DNA from: Bacillus safensis FO-36b | GTDB lineage: Bacteria; Bacillota; Bacilli; Bacillales; Bacillaceae | Reading direction: 5' to 3' | Length of the DNA stretch: 64,000 nucleotides | NCBI RefSeq assembly: GCF_000691165.1 | Contig: NZ_ASJD01000002.1 | Coordinates: 186,001 to 250,000 of the forward strand | In this document: positions 55,627 through 64,000 of the stretch, piece after piece | Numbering within the stretch: position 1 is the stretch's first letter | How the letters are laid out: each line of letters starts with the position of its first letter | Translations under genes and position numbers: made by a program | The notes under the pieces: model-generated | What the model was told of the DNA's origin: nothing | Database searches by the model: none | The model's input: only the letters and a program-made list of their open reading frames with translations

Positions 55627-58152
55627 TTATTCTGTCTTCCCATGACAATTTTTATATTTCTTGCCGCTTCCGCAGTGACATGGGGAGTTTCGTCCAATGT
55701 CTACGACTTTACGTACCGGCTTCTTCTTCACTGTCTTCTCCTCATCGCCCTCTTGCGGCTGATGAGCCGTTGTTTGACCTTGAACCACTTCTTCACGTTC
55801 TAGGTTGTTTTGGATTTCTGATTTCAAGACATACTTGGCCACGTCATCTTCAATTGAAGCAACCATATGCTCAAACATCGCAAATCCTTCCATTTGGTAT
55901 TCACGAAGCGGATTCGTTTGTGCGTACGCACGTAAATGAATCCCTTGACGCAGCTGATCCATTGCATCGATATGGTCCATCCACTTCGAATCCACCGCAC
56001 GAAGAACGATGACTTTTTCAAATTCACGCATTTGTTCTTCGCCAAATGTTTCTTCTTTTGCATCGTATTTTTCTTTAATACGATCCATGATGAAGGTTGT
56101 GATTTCATCTGCTTCTTTACCGAAGATATCTTTGACCGTAATGGCACCTTCGTCTAAATAGTTCGTGTTGATTAATTCAACAAGACCATCTAGTTTCCAT
56201 TCTTCAGGCAGCTCTTCTTTTGGCGTATAAGATCCCACCGCACGCTCAATTGAAGATTGGATCATATTGATGACAATTGATTTTAAGTTGTCAGAATCGA
56301 TGACTTCAAAACGCTGTTTGTAGATTACTTCACGCTGTTGACGAAGCACATCGTCATATTGCAGAAGCTGCTTACGGGAATCAAAGTTGTTCCCCTCTAC
56401 ACGTTTTTGAGATGATTCAACGGCTTTAGACACCATTTTACTTTGGATTGGTGTAGAGTCATCCATGCCAAAGCGGTCAAGCATCGCCATCGTCCGCTCT
56501 GCACCAAATCGGCGCATCAATTCATCTTCCATGGAGAGATAGAATTGGGTAATCCCTGGGTCTCCTTGACGTCCAGAACGTCCGCGAAGCTGGTTATCAA
56601 TACGACGGGATTCATGACGCTCTGTCCCGATAACAGCCAGACCTCCAAGTTCTTTTACACCTTCTCCAAGCTTGATGTCTGTACCACGTCCTGCCATGTT
56701 TGTTGCAATGGTCACAGCACCTTTTTGACCAGCCTCTTCAATAATTTGTGCTTCACGCTCATGGTTTTTTGCGTTTAACACTTGATGAGGAATGCCTTTA
56801 TTTTTAAGCAGCTTAGAAATAAGCTCAGATGTCTCAACTGCTACTGTTCCGACAAGAACTGGCTGCCCTGTCATATAGCGCTGCGCAACATCCTCAGCCA
56901 CTGCTTTAAATTTACCATCCATTGTGCGGTAAATTAAATCAGGTCTGTCATCACGAACCACTGGTTGGTTGGTCGGGATTGACACAACCTGCATGTTGTA
57001 TATGTTACGGAATTCTTCTTCTTCCGTTTTTGCTGTACCAGTCATACCAGATAATTTTTCATACATACGGAAGTAGTTCTGGAACGTAATTGTTGCTAGT
57101 GTCATGCTTTCGTTCTGCACTTCAAGACCTTCTTTTGCCTCGATGGCTTGATGCAGACCTTCACTATAACGGCGTCCTTTCATTAAACGTCCTGTGAAGG
57201 AGTCAACGATGACTACTTGGCCTTCTTCTACCACATAATCCACGTCTTTTTGCATCGCAACATGTGCCTTCAGCGCCTGAGCGATGTGATGGTTCAGCGC
57301 GACATGTTTGACATCAAACAGGTTCTCAATGCCGAATGCTTTTTCCGCCTTCGTCATTCCGCTTTCAGTCAGCTGCACACTTTTTGTTTTAATATCATAC
57401 GTGAAATCATCTTCGATTTTTAATGTGCGGACAAATGCATTGGCTTGTACATAAAGCTTTGTTGATTTCGCAGCTTGTCCTGAAATAATAAGAGGTGTTC
57501 TCGCTTCATCAATTAAAATGGAGTCAACCTCATCGATCACGGCATAATGAAGCGGTCTCTGAACCATTTGCTCTTTGTAAAGCACCATGTTATCTCGTAA
57601 ATAGTCAAAGCCGAGTTCATTGTTTGTTGAATACGTGATATCAGCGGCGTACGCTTCTCTTTTTTCATCTTTGTCTAAGCTGTTTAAGTTTAAGCCGACT
57701 GTTAAACCAAGAAACTCAAAAATTTTGCCCATTTCCTGCGCATCACGGCTTGCCAAGTATTCGTTGACTGTCACGATGTGGACGCCTTTTCCAGAAAGAG
57801 CATTTAAATAAACAGGCATTGTTGATGTCAATGTTTTACCTTCACCTGTTTTCATTTCAGCGATGTTACCTTCGTGAAGCGCGATGCCCCCCATGAGCTG
57901 CACCTTAAACGGGAACATTCCTGTTACGCGGCGGGATGCTTCGCGAACCGTTGCAAATGCTTCAACCAGCAGGTCATCCACGGATTGTCCTTTTTCAAGT
58001 TTTTCTTTAAATTCAATCGTTTTATTTCGTAAAGCCTCGTCAGATAATTTTTCAAAATCTTGAGCGAGAGCTTCGATTTCATTTGCCTTTTTTTCATATC
58101 GGCTGATCGTACGTTTCGTAGGATCAAACACTTTGTTTAAGATTCCAAGCAT
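55627..58152 (-). CDS. secA: Preprotein translocase ATPase SecA
   Basis: 841 aa from ATG 58152 ([21 protein letters not shown] upstream), exactly the B. subtilis length. Walker [15 protein letters not shown] (about residues 99-112), DEVD box [16 protein letters not shown], second ATPase motif [15 protein letters not shown] and [13 protein letters not shown]. The C-terminal zinc finger is [14 protein letters not shown] with a Cys-His final pair rather than Cys-Cys as in B. subtilis; both forms bind zinc in the family. Drives Sec export with SecYEG. Confidence 0.97.
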   Translation of the reverse strand: MLGILNKVFDPTKRTISRYEKKANEIEALAQDFEKLSDEALRNKTIEFKEKLEKGQSVDDLLVEAFATVREASRRVTGMFPFKVQLMGGIALHEGNIAEMKTGEGKTLTSTMPVYLNALSGKGVHIVTVNEYLASRDAQEMGKIFEFLGLTVGLNLNSLDKDEKREAYAADITYSTNNELGFDYLRDNMVLYKEQMVQRPLHYAVIDEVDSILIDEARTPLIISGQAAKSTKLYVQANAFVRTLKIEDDFTYDIKTKSVQLTESGMTKAEKAFGIENLFDVKHVALNHHIAQALKAHVAMQKDVDYVVEEGQVVIVDSFTGRLMKGRRYSEGLHQAIEAKEGLEVQNESMTLATITFQNYFRMYEKLSGMTGTAKTEEEEFRNIYNMQVVSIPTNQPVVRDDRPDLIYRTMDGKFKAVAEDVAQRYMTGQPVLVGTVAVETSELISKLLKNKGIPHQVLNAKNHEREAQIIEEAGQKGAVTIATNMAGRGTDIKLGEGVKELGGLAVIGTERHESRRIDNQLRGRSGRQGDPGITQFYLSMEDELMRRFGAERTMAMLDRFGMDDSTPIQSKMVSKAVESSQKRVEGNNFDSRKQLLQYDDVLRQQREVIYKQRFEVIDSDNLKSIVINMIQSSIERAVGSYTPKEELPEEWKLDGLVELINTNYLDEGAITVKDIFGKEADEITTFIMDRIKEKYDAKEETFGEEQMREFEKVIVLRAVDSKWMDHIDAMDQLRQGIHLRAYAQTNPLREYQMEGFAMFEHMVASIEDDVAKYVLKSEIQNNLEREEVVQGQTTAHQPQEGDEEKTVKKKPVRKVVDIGRNSPCHCGSGKKYKNCHGKTE

Positions 58153-58227
58153 ATAATAACGCTCCTCTATTTCATGCAATTTTTCGGCATGTCCAAAAGT
58201 TTGACAGGTCCATATTTACCTGCATTT

Positions 58228-58255
58228 ATCATACCATACCTTCTTTCATTTCCAA
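58228..58255 (-). promoter_or_regulatory. secA promoter
   Basis: Minus strand TTGGAA (58250-58255), 16-nt spacer, TATGAT (58228-58233), about 76 nt before the ATG. Confidence 0.65.
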
Positions 58256-58277
58256 AGAATTTGCCATAATTTCGCAC

Positions 58278-58310
58278 AAAAAACCCGCCCCTAATGAAGG
58301 GAACGGGTTT
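58278..58310 (-). terminator. Terminator after hpf
   Basis: Minus strand: AAACCCG-N2-CCC / GGG-N1-CGGGTTT stem and TTTT run, between hpf and the secA promoter. Confidence 0.83.
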
Positions 58311-58350
58311 ACTTTATTTAGGTTGTTTTTAAATCAGCATCAACTGATAT

Positions 58351-58914
58351 TTAAGCGTTTGGCTCAATGAGTCCATATTTACCGTCATTTCGGCGATAAA
58401 CCACATTGGTCAAATTTGTCTCAGCATTTGTGAAAACGAAGAAACTATGACCTAACATGTTCATTTGGAGAATGGCCTCTTCACTATCCATCGGCTTTAA
58501 GTTGAAACGTTTTTGTCTGACGATTTCTGTTTCATCAATCTCTTCGTCATCTTGAACTGCTACTTCAGCCGTACCATTTCCTCCAGCAAATAAGTGCTTT
58601 TTGGCACCTTGCTCGCGGAATTTACGGTTTACTTTTGTTTTGTGCTTTCTAATTTGACGTTCTAATTTACTGGCTGCTAGGTCTACTGCATTGTACATAT
58701 CCTCATTATGCACCTCAGCTCGAAGTGCTAGATCAGTCATTGGAATGGTAACCTCAACTTTAGATTCTTGATCGTTGTAAAACTTCAAGTTCACGTTGAC
58801 TGAAGCATCTACATCTGTCTCAAAATAACGCTCCAGCTTTCCAATTTTTTTCTCGACATGATCTCTTAGTGCAGGTGTTACGTCGATGTTTTCTCCTCTG
58901 ACATTGTAATTCAT
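58351..58914 (-). CDS. hpf: Ribosome hibernation promoting factor, long form (Hpf/YvyD)
   Basis: 187 aa. The N-terminal ribosome-binding domain (1 to about 105, NYNVRGENIDVTPALRDHVE, RKHKTKVNRKFREQG) and the C-terminal dimerisation domain (about 130-187, VRQKRFNLKPMDSEEAILQM, VVYRRNDGKYGLIEP) make the long form that dimerises 70S ribosomes to 100S in stationary phase or stress. AAAGGAGG precedes ATG 58914. A SigB-type promoter is present, as expected from B. subtilis. Confidence 0.96.
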   Translation of the reverse strand: MNYNVRGENIDVTPALRDHVEKKIGKLERYFETDVDASVNVNLKFYNDQESKVEVTIPMTDLALRAEVHNEDMYNAVDLAASKLERQIRKHKTKVNRKFREQGAKKHLFAGGNGTAEVAVQDDEEIDETEIVRQKRFNLKPMDSEEAILQMNMLGHSFFVFTNAETNLTNVVYRRNDGKYGLIEPNA

Positions 58915-58963
58915 GTAAAGAACGCCTCCTTTAAAATTAAGGATATGTAAACCTATTTCTACT

Positions 58964-58989
58964 TTTCCCTCCTTTTCTCCTGCTCAAAC
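58964..58989 (-). promoter_or_regulatory. SigB-type promoter of hpf
   Basis: Minus strand GTTTGA (58984-58989), 14-nt spacer, GGGAAA (58964-58969), matching the SigB consensus GTTTAA-N12-15-GGGWAW. It lies about 50 nt before the hpf ATG. Confidence 0.72.
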
Positions 58990-59102
58990 GTAAAAAAAAT
59001 GTGAATATTTATTGAAATTTGTCGAATTTTGCGGTGCTTCAACTGTTGCTTGATAGGTGATGAATATATATTCGGCTGATTCTTGAAAAAGACCAGCGCA
59101 CA

Positions 59103-60788
59103 TTAAATGGTAAAAGATGAAATCGATGTTTTCAGCGATTGAGATAAGGATTTTAAATCCTCCGCAGCGGCTTTCATCTCTTCATTGGCCGCCAATGATT
59201 CTTCAACAGCAGCTGACATGTACTCTGTTTCTTCTGAGTTTCGTTTCGCACCTTCTTCAATGACACCAACTGTTTGAGAAATTTCCTCTGTACTAGCAGA
59301 AATTTGTTCTGCAGTGGCTGACAGCTCTTCTGCTTTCATTGAAATATCACGAATAGATTCCAATATTTCATGGAAGCTCTGTTCAGATAATTGTGATACC
59401 TTTACACCCTCTGCTACATCCCGCTCGACCTTCGTCATCGATTGTGATGACTTTTCTGTATCTTTGTTCACGTTTTCGAGTAATTGACTAATTTGATCTG
59501 TCAGCTGACTAGATTCTTCTGCCAGTTTTCTCACTTCATCTGCTACAACTGCAAAGCCTCTTCCATGCTCTCCTGCCCTTGCTGCTTCTATAGCTGCGTT
59601 TAAAGCAAGCAAATTCGTCTGGTCAGCAATGGCATGGATATGACCTAACAGATCTTGAATGCCTGTAAACTGCGCTTGCACATGGGTCATTGTAGAATGG
59701 TGTTCATTCACAGACTCTTTTATAGAACTCATTTGTTTCACAAACTGTTGAATAAGGGCCGCGCCCTCTTCAGCCTTTTCAGTCACTGAAATTGAGTGAC
59801 CCGAAACATCGGATGTGTGTACAGCTGCATTTTGCATGCCAGTCGACACTTCCTGAATGGCGGATGCTACTTTTCCGACCGCATCTGATTGTTCACGTGA
59901 AGCTTCACTGACCTGTTCAATCGAGCTAGATGTCTGCTCACTAGCCGATAACGTTTGACTGATGGTTTCCTCAAATTGAGCAGCAGAATCAGCAAGCTGT
60001 CTTGATCCGCTTTGCACCTGCAAAATAAGCTGACGCAAATGAGCCGTCATTTGATTAAAGGCTGTGCCGAGTTGACCAATCTCATTTTTAGAGGTCACTT
60101 CAATCTCTTCAAGGGTTAGATCACCATCTGCCATCCTTTTTGCGGCATTTGTGACAGAAACAATTGGTTTTGTCATGCGATGAACAAATCTGATTCCAAT
60201 CACCAAAAGGCCAACAACAATCGCTGCACTGACCAAAATGAGTGTAAGCAATAATTGATTACTATCTTGATTGAGCTGATTGATTTTTTGATCACGTTGT
60301 TTTAGCTGATTTTGAGCGAACTCTTTTGTAAAGGTATGTATTTCTTGTTCGATAGGTTGTAATTCTTGACTGAGGCGGGTGTTGAATTCTTTTTGATTTT
60401 GCATATTTAATGAATTAAATAATCGATTTGTTGAGGTGTAGTAGAGATAATTTTTTTCTGAGATTTGATCTAATAGATTTTTTGCTTGTTTGACCGTACT
60501 CATTTTCGAAGCTTCTGCTGTTTTCTTATTAATATCTTCATATGTTTGCTCAATTTTCTGCAAATTTTCAGCATCTTGCACGACGACATATGTTTTAATC
60601 TGTGCTTCCTGCTTTTGAAGAAGCGCTTCTAATTCCAGCGAGGTCTGATAAAGCTTCACTTCCTTGCTTAATAGCGCTTTATAGGATTGATCTGTTTTGT
60701 AATAGAGAAAGCTTGAGAATCCTAACATACTGACAAACAATACACATATGACAATAAGCCCAAATAAAAATTGATTTTTTAGTCTCAT
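59103..60788 (-). CDS. Methyl-accepting chemotaxis protein with helical-bundle sensor
   Basis: 561 aa from ATG 60788 (GGAGGAAATT upstream); the frame open to 60818 includes that site. TM1 about residues 9-30, a helical periplasmic-type four-helix-bundle sensor (about 31-180), TM2 about 182-203, HAMP to about 255, and a cytoplasmic signalling domain with the conserved tip [20 protein letters not shown] and [15 protein letters not shown]. No CheR-binding pentapeptide at the C-terminus. It stands between hpf and the fli genes; I recall no MCP at this place in B. subtilis, so it may be a lineage-specific insertion. Confidence 0.93.
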   Translation of the reverse strand: MRLKNQFLFGLIVICVLFVSMLGFSSFLYYKTDQSYKALLSKEVKLYQTSLELEALLQKQEAQIKTYVVVQDAENLQKIEQTYEDINKKTAEASKMSTVKQAKNLLDQISEKNYLYYTSTNRLFNSLNMQNQKEFNTRLSQELQPIEQEIHTFTKEFAQNQLKQRDQKINQLNQDSNQLLLTLILVSAAIVVGLLVIGIRFVHRMTKPIVSVTNAAKRMADGDLTLEEIEVTSKNEIGQLGTAFNQMTAHLRQLILQVQSGSRQLADSAAQFEETISQTLSASEQTSSSIEQVSEASREQSDAVGKVASAIQEVSTGMQNAAVHTSDVSGHSISVTEKAEEGAALIQQFVKQMSSIKESVNEHHSTMTHVQAQFTGIQDLLGHIHAIADQTNLLALNAAIEAARAGEHGRGFAVVADEVRKLAEESSQLTDQISQLLENVNKDTEKSSQSMTKVERDVAEGVKVSQLSEQSFHEILESIRDISMKAEELSATAEQISASTEEISQTVGVIEEGAKRNSEETEYMSAAVEESLAANEEMKAAAEDLKSLSQSLKTSISSFTI

Positions 60789-60821
60789 AATTTCCTCCGA
60801 ATGGTCTGAATTGGACAAAAA

Positions 60822-61211
60822 TTAATGAATGACATACGGCCTCATACAGGCATGTATTTCATCCATCCACTTTCTATATTCAGGTATAAAGTATGTTTTC
60901 AGGAATGATTGGAAGTGATTTGAAGGGAATGTATAGAAAGCTAGTATATCAAAACTTAAAAATATTTGATCAAACGAACGAATCGTTTTGGCAAAGTGTT
61001 CATTTTCAATAATTGAAAGCAGAAGAGGATGTGTTGTGTCTAAATGAAAGAAGGCATGGATCAGATCATTAAAGATCCGATCCCCTTCTGTTTTGTCAAA
61101 ATCCTTCTCAATTTCATCTAAATAGTTTAGACTCTCTTCTATCGTGTATAGAAGTTCATAATATGTGGTTAATAAAATATAGTCATTTGAACGATACGCC
61201 ACAGGTCTCAC
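60822..61211 (-). CDS. Unknown helical protein between fliT and the MCP
   Basis: 129 aa from GTG 61211, or 126 aa from the GTG at 61202, which has AGGTGA 5 nt upstream. Unrecognised. The product is rich in Phe, Tyr, Leu and acidic residues (YELLYTIEESLNYLDEIEKD, FLSFDILAFYTFPSNHFQSF), predicted all-helical with no signal or clear membrane segment. It starts 4 nt after fliT and ends 33 nt before the MCP start, so it is likely co-transcribed with both. A chaperone-like or chemotaxis accessory role is only a guess. Confidence 0.68.
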   Translation of the reverse strand: MRPVAYRSNDYILLTTYYELLYTIEESLNYLDEIEKDFDKTEGDRIFNDLIHAFFHLDTTHPLLLSIIENEHFAKTIRSFDQIFLSFDILAFYTFPSNHFQSFLKTYFIPEYRKWMDEIHACMRPYVIH

Positions 61212-61215
61212 CTAT

Positions 61216-61557
61216 TTATTTCCGTTTATCGTAGTATACGCCGTCACTCGTTATGGGCTGGTATGGATTTTGATAATTCAGCTGTTTTGTTTTCTTTTTT
61301 TGAATGGCTTGAATATCTGCTTTTATCCCATTTTGGATAACCGTTAATTGTTGCGCCATCTGTTGATCTGTTTGGATGATTTCTCGAATTTTCTCTTTTT
61401 CTTGATCCGTCAATTCATGCTGTATATCTCTCATTAATTCGTCTCTCTCAATTAAAAAGGCATCAAAGTCTTCAACAAGTGTCTCACTTTGCGGATTTTC
61501 CGCTATTTCGGCTGCCATTTTTAATGTTTGATCATGCAGCTGGTCCACAATACTCAT
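61216..61557 (-). CDS. fliT: Flagellar chaperone FliT
   Basis: 113 aa from ATG 61557 (overlaps the fliS stop as ATGA), the B. subtilis FliT length; the frame open to 61617 would lie inside fliS. Helical: [40 protein letters not shown]. It serves as export chaperone for the FliD cap. The charged, Gln/Tyr-rich tail ([20 protein letters not shown]) is typical. Third gene of fliD-fliS-fliT. Confidence 0.88.
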   Translation of the reverse strand: MSIVDQLHDQTLKMAAEIAENPQSETLVEDFDAFLIERDELMRDIQHELTDQEKEKIREIIQTDQQMAQQLTVIQNGIKADIQAIQKKKTKQLNYQNPYQPITSDGVYYDKRK

Positions 61558-61958
61558 AGAGAACCCCCGATAGAGTGGTGACGGCCTTTTCGATCGGTTT
61601 GAATGACTTCCTTCCACGCATCACGGAAATCAGTTACGTACTCTTCTACTTCATTCAATATCTCTTCGTCATTTTGAAGATTGGCTTCTATCAGTCTGCG
61701 ATAAATGTAATCATACATACTTGCCATACTCTTTGATACGTCATAGGAACGATTTAAGGTGACATTTAATTCTTGAATGATGTTTTGAGCCTTTTTTAGG
61801 TTCAAGTTTCTCGTTTCTGCATCCTCTTTTTGAATGGCATGCTTCGCTATTCTGATGAACTTTAAGCAGCCTTCATAAAGCATAAGCGTCAACTCGGCAG
61901 GTGTTGCGGTCTCAATAGAATTTTTCTGATAGGCGGCATAAGGGTTCTGTATTGCCAT
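61554..61958 (-). CDS. fliS: Flagellin export chaperone FliS
   Basis: 134 aa, family length. [20 protein letters not shown] is the FliS N-terminus, and [18 protein letters not shown] the first helix. It binds the disordered C-terminus of flagellin to prevent polymerisation and, with FliW and CsrA in Bacillus, links secretion to hag translation. GGAGG precedes the ATG. Confidence 0.96.
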   Translation of the reverse strand: MAIQNPYAAYQKNSIETATPAELTLMLYEGCLKFIRIAKHAIQKEDAETRNLNLKKAQNIIQELNVTLNRSYDVSKSMASMYDYIYRRLIEANLQNDEEILNEVEEYVTDFRDAWKEVIQTDRKGRHHSIGGSL

Positions 61959-61975
61959 ATGTTATAAACCTCCAA

Positions 61976-63505
61976 TTATTGTCCAAGCAGTTGAGAAAGG
62001 TAGCCAGATTGGTTGTTTAGCTTTTGAATTGCACTATCCATGGCGTTAAACTTTTTGTAGTAACGGGCTTCAACCATTTTTAAACGATCTTGGAATGTAC
62101 TCATTCGTTTTGTCAAAGAATCAAGGTCCTTACCAAGTCCGTATTCCTTTGATTCCATTGTTATGCTGCCAGCCTTTTTTTGAATGCTCTTCGAAAAGTC
62201 TGATAAGGAATTTTTGATACGATAGATGATTCCTTGTTCTTGATATTGCTGCTGCGCTTTGTCTTTATCCTTTGAATCCACATTTAAACTACCCGAGATG
62301 AACATTTGTCTGACCTTCTCCGGGTCTTCTTCAATGGCTTTTTTTAATTTCTCTACTCCATCACTATCCTTAATAAATTCAAGCTTCCCACCATCTTTAT
62401 AGCTGGATGATGTCGAAATACCGATTTGTGTGAGTTGGATTTTATTCGCATCACTTGTCGTAATATTAGCATACAAATCACTTCTTATTTTAGAGGCACC
62501 AGATCGTAAAATGGAATCACTTCTCAGCAAGCCAGACTTCGCGGTCGTTTCCCATAGCTCTATTTCTTTTTCAGACATCGCTTTTTTCTCTTCAGCCGTT
62601 AATGGATGATAGTCTCTGTTTTTCTTTTCATTGACTTTTCCATTAATCTGCTCAACGAGTTCATTATATTTATCAACAAATTGTTTAATTTTATCATATA
62701 TTGCATCCACATCTGTTGAAACGTTTAAGCTGACGGGCTTATCTGTGGTTGCTTTAAGCTCGTACGTAATATCAGCCTGCGTGAATGTATTGTTGTTATT
62801 TTCCATTTTCAGACCATTAATCTCGTATTGCGCCTTCTGTCCTTGAGTGGTCGCAACTAATTTGTTATCTCCATCTACTTGGAAGCCTAATTGCGTTAAA
62901 AATGAAGCCGAATTGCCATCAGCTGCTTTAATACTGACGCCTTCACCCGTTGTTCGAGAAGTAAGAGCGATGGTATCCACGTAGTTAGTGCCATCAGAGA
63001 TTTGGCCTTTGTAAGCCGTCACACCTAATTGCGCGCTGTTCAGCTTTTTCACGATGTCATCAATTGTATCGGTATCAGAAGTATTGATTGTCACCGTTTT
63101 TGGTTTTGTCGAATCTGGTGTCGTCACTTCAAACGTAAACGTTCCGTTTGTTGGTGTAAATCCAGATGTACCAGAGGATTTGAAGACGGAAGCTGTCGCT
63201 AGCTGAGTGACATGAATAGAGCCAGAGGTCGCATTTGTTGATCCAGTTGCTGTGACAGCAGATTCATTAGAGCTTGTCACCTTTTTGGCGCCATATGTAC
63301 TTGGACGCGTTAAGTTTAAACTGTTAATCAAATCATCTAATTCTTTAATTTTCGAGTTAACCTCGCGATAGCTGTCTCTTTGCCATTCAAGCGTTTGTTT
63401 CTGACGCGTCATTGTATCAAGTGGTGCTTGCTCCGTTTTCATCAGCTTTGATACGATTTCATCAATATCGAACACATTTGAAAATCCAGTAATACGATTG
63501 ACCAT
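61976..63505 (-). CDS. fliD: Flagellar hook-associated protein 2 (filament cap) FliD
   Basis: 509 aa (B. subtilis about 498). The FliD N-terminal domain (NRITGFSNVFDIDEIVSKLM, about 2-100), a Ser/Thr-rich variable centre (about 100-240) and the C-terminal domain with helices for filament binding (LDSLTKRMSTFQDRLKMVEA, QKLNNQSGYLSQLLGQ) are present. It caps the growing filament and promotes flagellin assembly. GGGAGA upstream. Confidence 0.96.
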   Translation of the reverse strand: MVNRITGFSNVFDIDEIVSKLMKTEQAPLDTMTRQKQTLEWQRDSYREVNSKIKELDDLINSLNLTRPSTYGAKKVTSSNESAVTATGSTNATSGSIHVTQLATASVFKSSGTSGFTPTNGTFTFEVTTPDSTKPKTVTINTSDTDTIDDIVKKLNSAQLGVTAYKGQISDGTNYVDTIALTSRTTGEGVSIKAADGNSASFLTQLGFQVDGDNKLVATTQGQKAQYEINGLKMENNNNTFTQADITYELKATTDKPVSLNVSTDVDAIYDKIKQFVDKYNELVEQINGKVNEKKNRDYHPLTAEEKKAMSEKEIELWETTAKSGLLRSDSILRSGASKIRSDLYANITTSDANKIQLTQIGISTSSSYKDGGKLEFIKDSDGVEKLKKAIEEDPEKVRQMFISGSLNVDSKDKDKAQQQYQEQGIIYRIKNSLSDFSKSIQKKAGSITMESKEYGLGKDLDSLTKRMSTFQDRLKMVEARYYKKFNAMDSAIQKLNNQSGYLSQLLGQ

Positions 63506-63525
63506 TATTTATGTTCTCCCTTCAT

Positions 63526-63867
63526 TTACATTCTTTTATCTACAAATAAACCGACAATTTCTGTCATTGCTGCATAGAAATCAAGCCATTCCTTGGAAGG
63601 AATTTCTCTAATGACTTCATCTGTTTGGTTATCTACGACTTTGACATAATATTCGTTGAGTTTTTCATGTAATTCAAATTGAAGATGAAATTGAGTAGGT
63701 TCAATCAGCTTGTTTGCCCCTTGAAGCGTTTTTTCAATTTCTTCTTTTGAAACAGCCCTGCCATTTGCTTGTGAGTCAGAGTTTACATTGTCATTCTGGT
63801 TATTAGAAACACGGGTTTGAAATGCATCGATAATTGGCTCTAGCGATGTCAACTTACCAACAGACAT
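63526..63867 (-). CDS. yvyC: FlaG-family protein YvyC
   Basis: 113 aa. Disordered Asn/Ser-rich N-terminus (about 18-40), then a FlaG domain (LQFELHEKLNEYYVKVVDNQ, TDEVIREIPSKEWLDFYAAM). FlaG proteins influence filament length. It lies upstream of fliD as in B. subtilis and starts the operon behind a SigD promoter. AGGAG precedes ATG 63867. Confidence 0.92.
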   Translation of the reverse strand: MSVGKLTSLEPIIDAFQTRVSNNQNDNVNSDSQANGRAVSKEEIEKTLQGANKLIEPTQFHLQFELHEKLNEYYVKVVDNQTDEVIREIPSKEWLDFYAAMTEIVGLFVDKRM

Positions 63868-63901
63868 AGTTATTCAGCTCCTGTGCTTTAATCTATCTTT
63901 T

Positions 63902-63927
63902 ATATCGGCTTTGAATTTGCAAATTAA
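63902..63927 (-). promoter_or_regulatory. SigD promoter of the flaG-fliD-fliS-fliT operon
   Basis: Minus strand TTAA (63924-63927), 14-nt spacer, GCCGATAT (63902-63909). The -10 is a perfect SigD (flagellar sigma) element, about 35 nt before the flaG start. Confidence 0.88.
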
Positions 63928-63978
63928 ATATAGATGGACCGATTTGTTAAAGTTTCCTATAGATCATGAACATCTGTA

Positions 63979-63992
63979 TCGAAACGCTTTCA
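63979..63992 (-). promoter_or_regulatory. cre-like CcpA site near the window edge
   Basis: Minus strand TGAAAGCGTTTCGA agrees with the cre consensus TGWAARCGYTWNCW at 13 of 14 positions. It lies upstream of the SigD promoter and may belong to the 3' region of the preceding gene (hag in B. subtilis), which is outside the window. Function uncertain. Confidence 0.35.
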
Positions 63993-64000
63993 CACGGAGA

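Noticed and set aside
59050-59070. GAATATATATTC palindrome upstream of hpf
   Set aside because: Short AT-only palindrome expected by chance in AT-rich spacers; no second copy or promoter overlap.

Overview
The window reads as chromosomal DNA of a Bacillus of the B. subtilis / B. pumilus clade (inference). The reasons are a gene order that follows the B. subtilis chromosome over long runs (his operon, hprK-lgt-ppaX, nagAB, yvlABCD, uvrBA, csbA, swrA-minJ, ctpB, ftsEX, cccB, prfB-secA-hpf, fliTSD), protein lengths that match the B. subtilis ones once starts are corrected, and Bacillus-type ribosome binding sites, SOS box, T-box and alternative sigma promoters. The pumilus-group assignment rests on accessory genes and is a guess. 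No rRNA, tRNA, CRISPR array, IS element or prophage was seen.

Layout. 1-3.1 kb: 3' truncated cwlO (cell-wall endopeptidase) and a TPR gene. 3.2-9.7 kb: complete histidine operon hisZGDBHAF-I on the minus strand, except that hisI carries a perfect 83-bp tandem duplication that breaks its frame. 9.9-12.7 kb: YvpB-like C39 protein, a DsbA-like oxidoreductase, and a YwnA/YwnB-like pair with two matching operators. 12.7-16.6 kb: hprK-lgt-yvoD-ppaX-yvoF. 16.7-19.4 kb: nagA-nagB-nagR with a NagR box. 19.4-25.5 kb: giant secreted phosphoesterase YvnB and the envelope-stress operon yvlABCD with an ECF promoter. 25.6-31.3 kb: a small orphan gene, uvrBA with an SOS box, csbA. 31.4-36.2 kb: yvkC-yvkB-yvkA behind a perfect palindromic operator. 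36.4-39.5 kb: an unassigned lipoprotein/response regulator/histidine kinase operon. 39.7-42.7 kb: T-box-controlled amino acid permease, then a divergent nitroreductase/HxlR regulator pair. 42.7-44.3 kb: swrA-minJ. 44.6-50 kb: ctpB, a TauE-type exporter, an M23 endopeptidase with a CwlO-like coiled coil, ftsX, ftsE. 50.3-54.4 kb: cccB, yvjA, an alpha/beta hydrolase, an M3 peptidase. 54.4-58.9 kb: prfB (with programmed frameshift), secA, hpf. 59.1-63.9 kb: chemoreceptor, unknown gene, fliT, fliS, fliD, flaG.

Themes. Cell-wall hydrolysis links the two ends: CwlO at the left edge and the M23 protein beside ftsEX share the same N-terminal coiled-coil architecture, so one FtsEX complex may serve two hydrolases. 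Motility is spread over swrA, the fli genes, FlaG and a chemoreceptor, with SigD-like promoters at swrA and flaG. Redox/electrophile defence appears twice as regulator plus oxidoreductase. The strongest anomaly is the hisI duplication, which predicts a split HisI/HisE enzyme or histidine auxotrophy.
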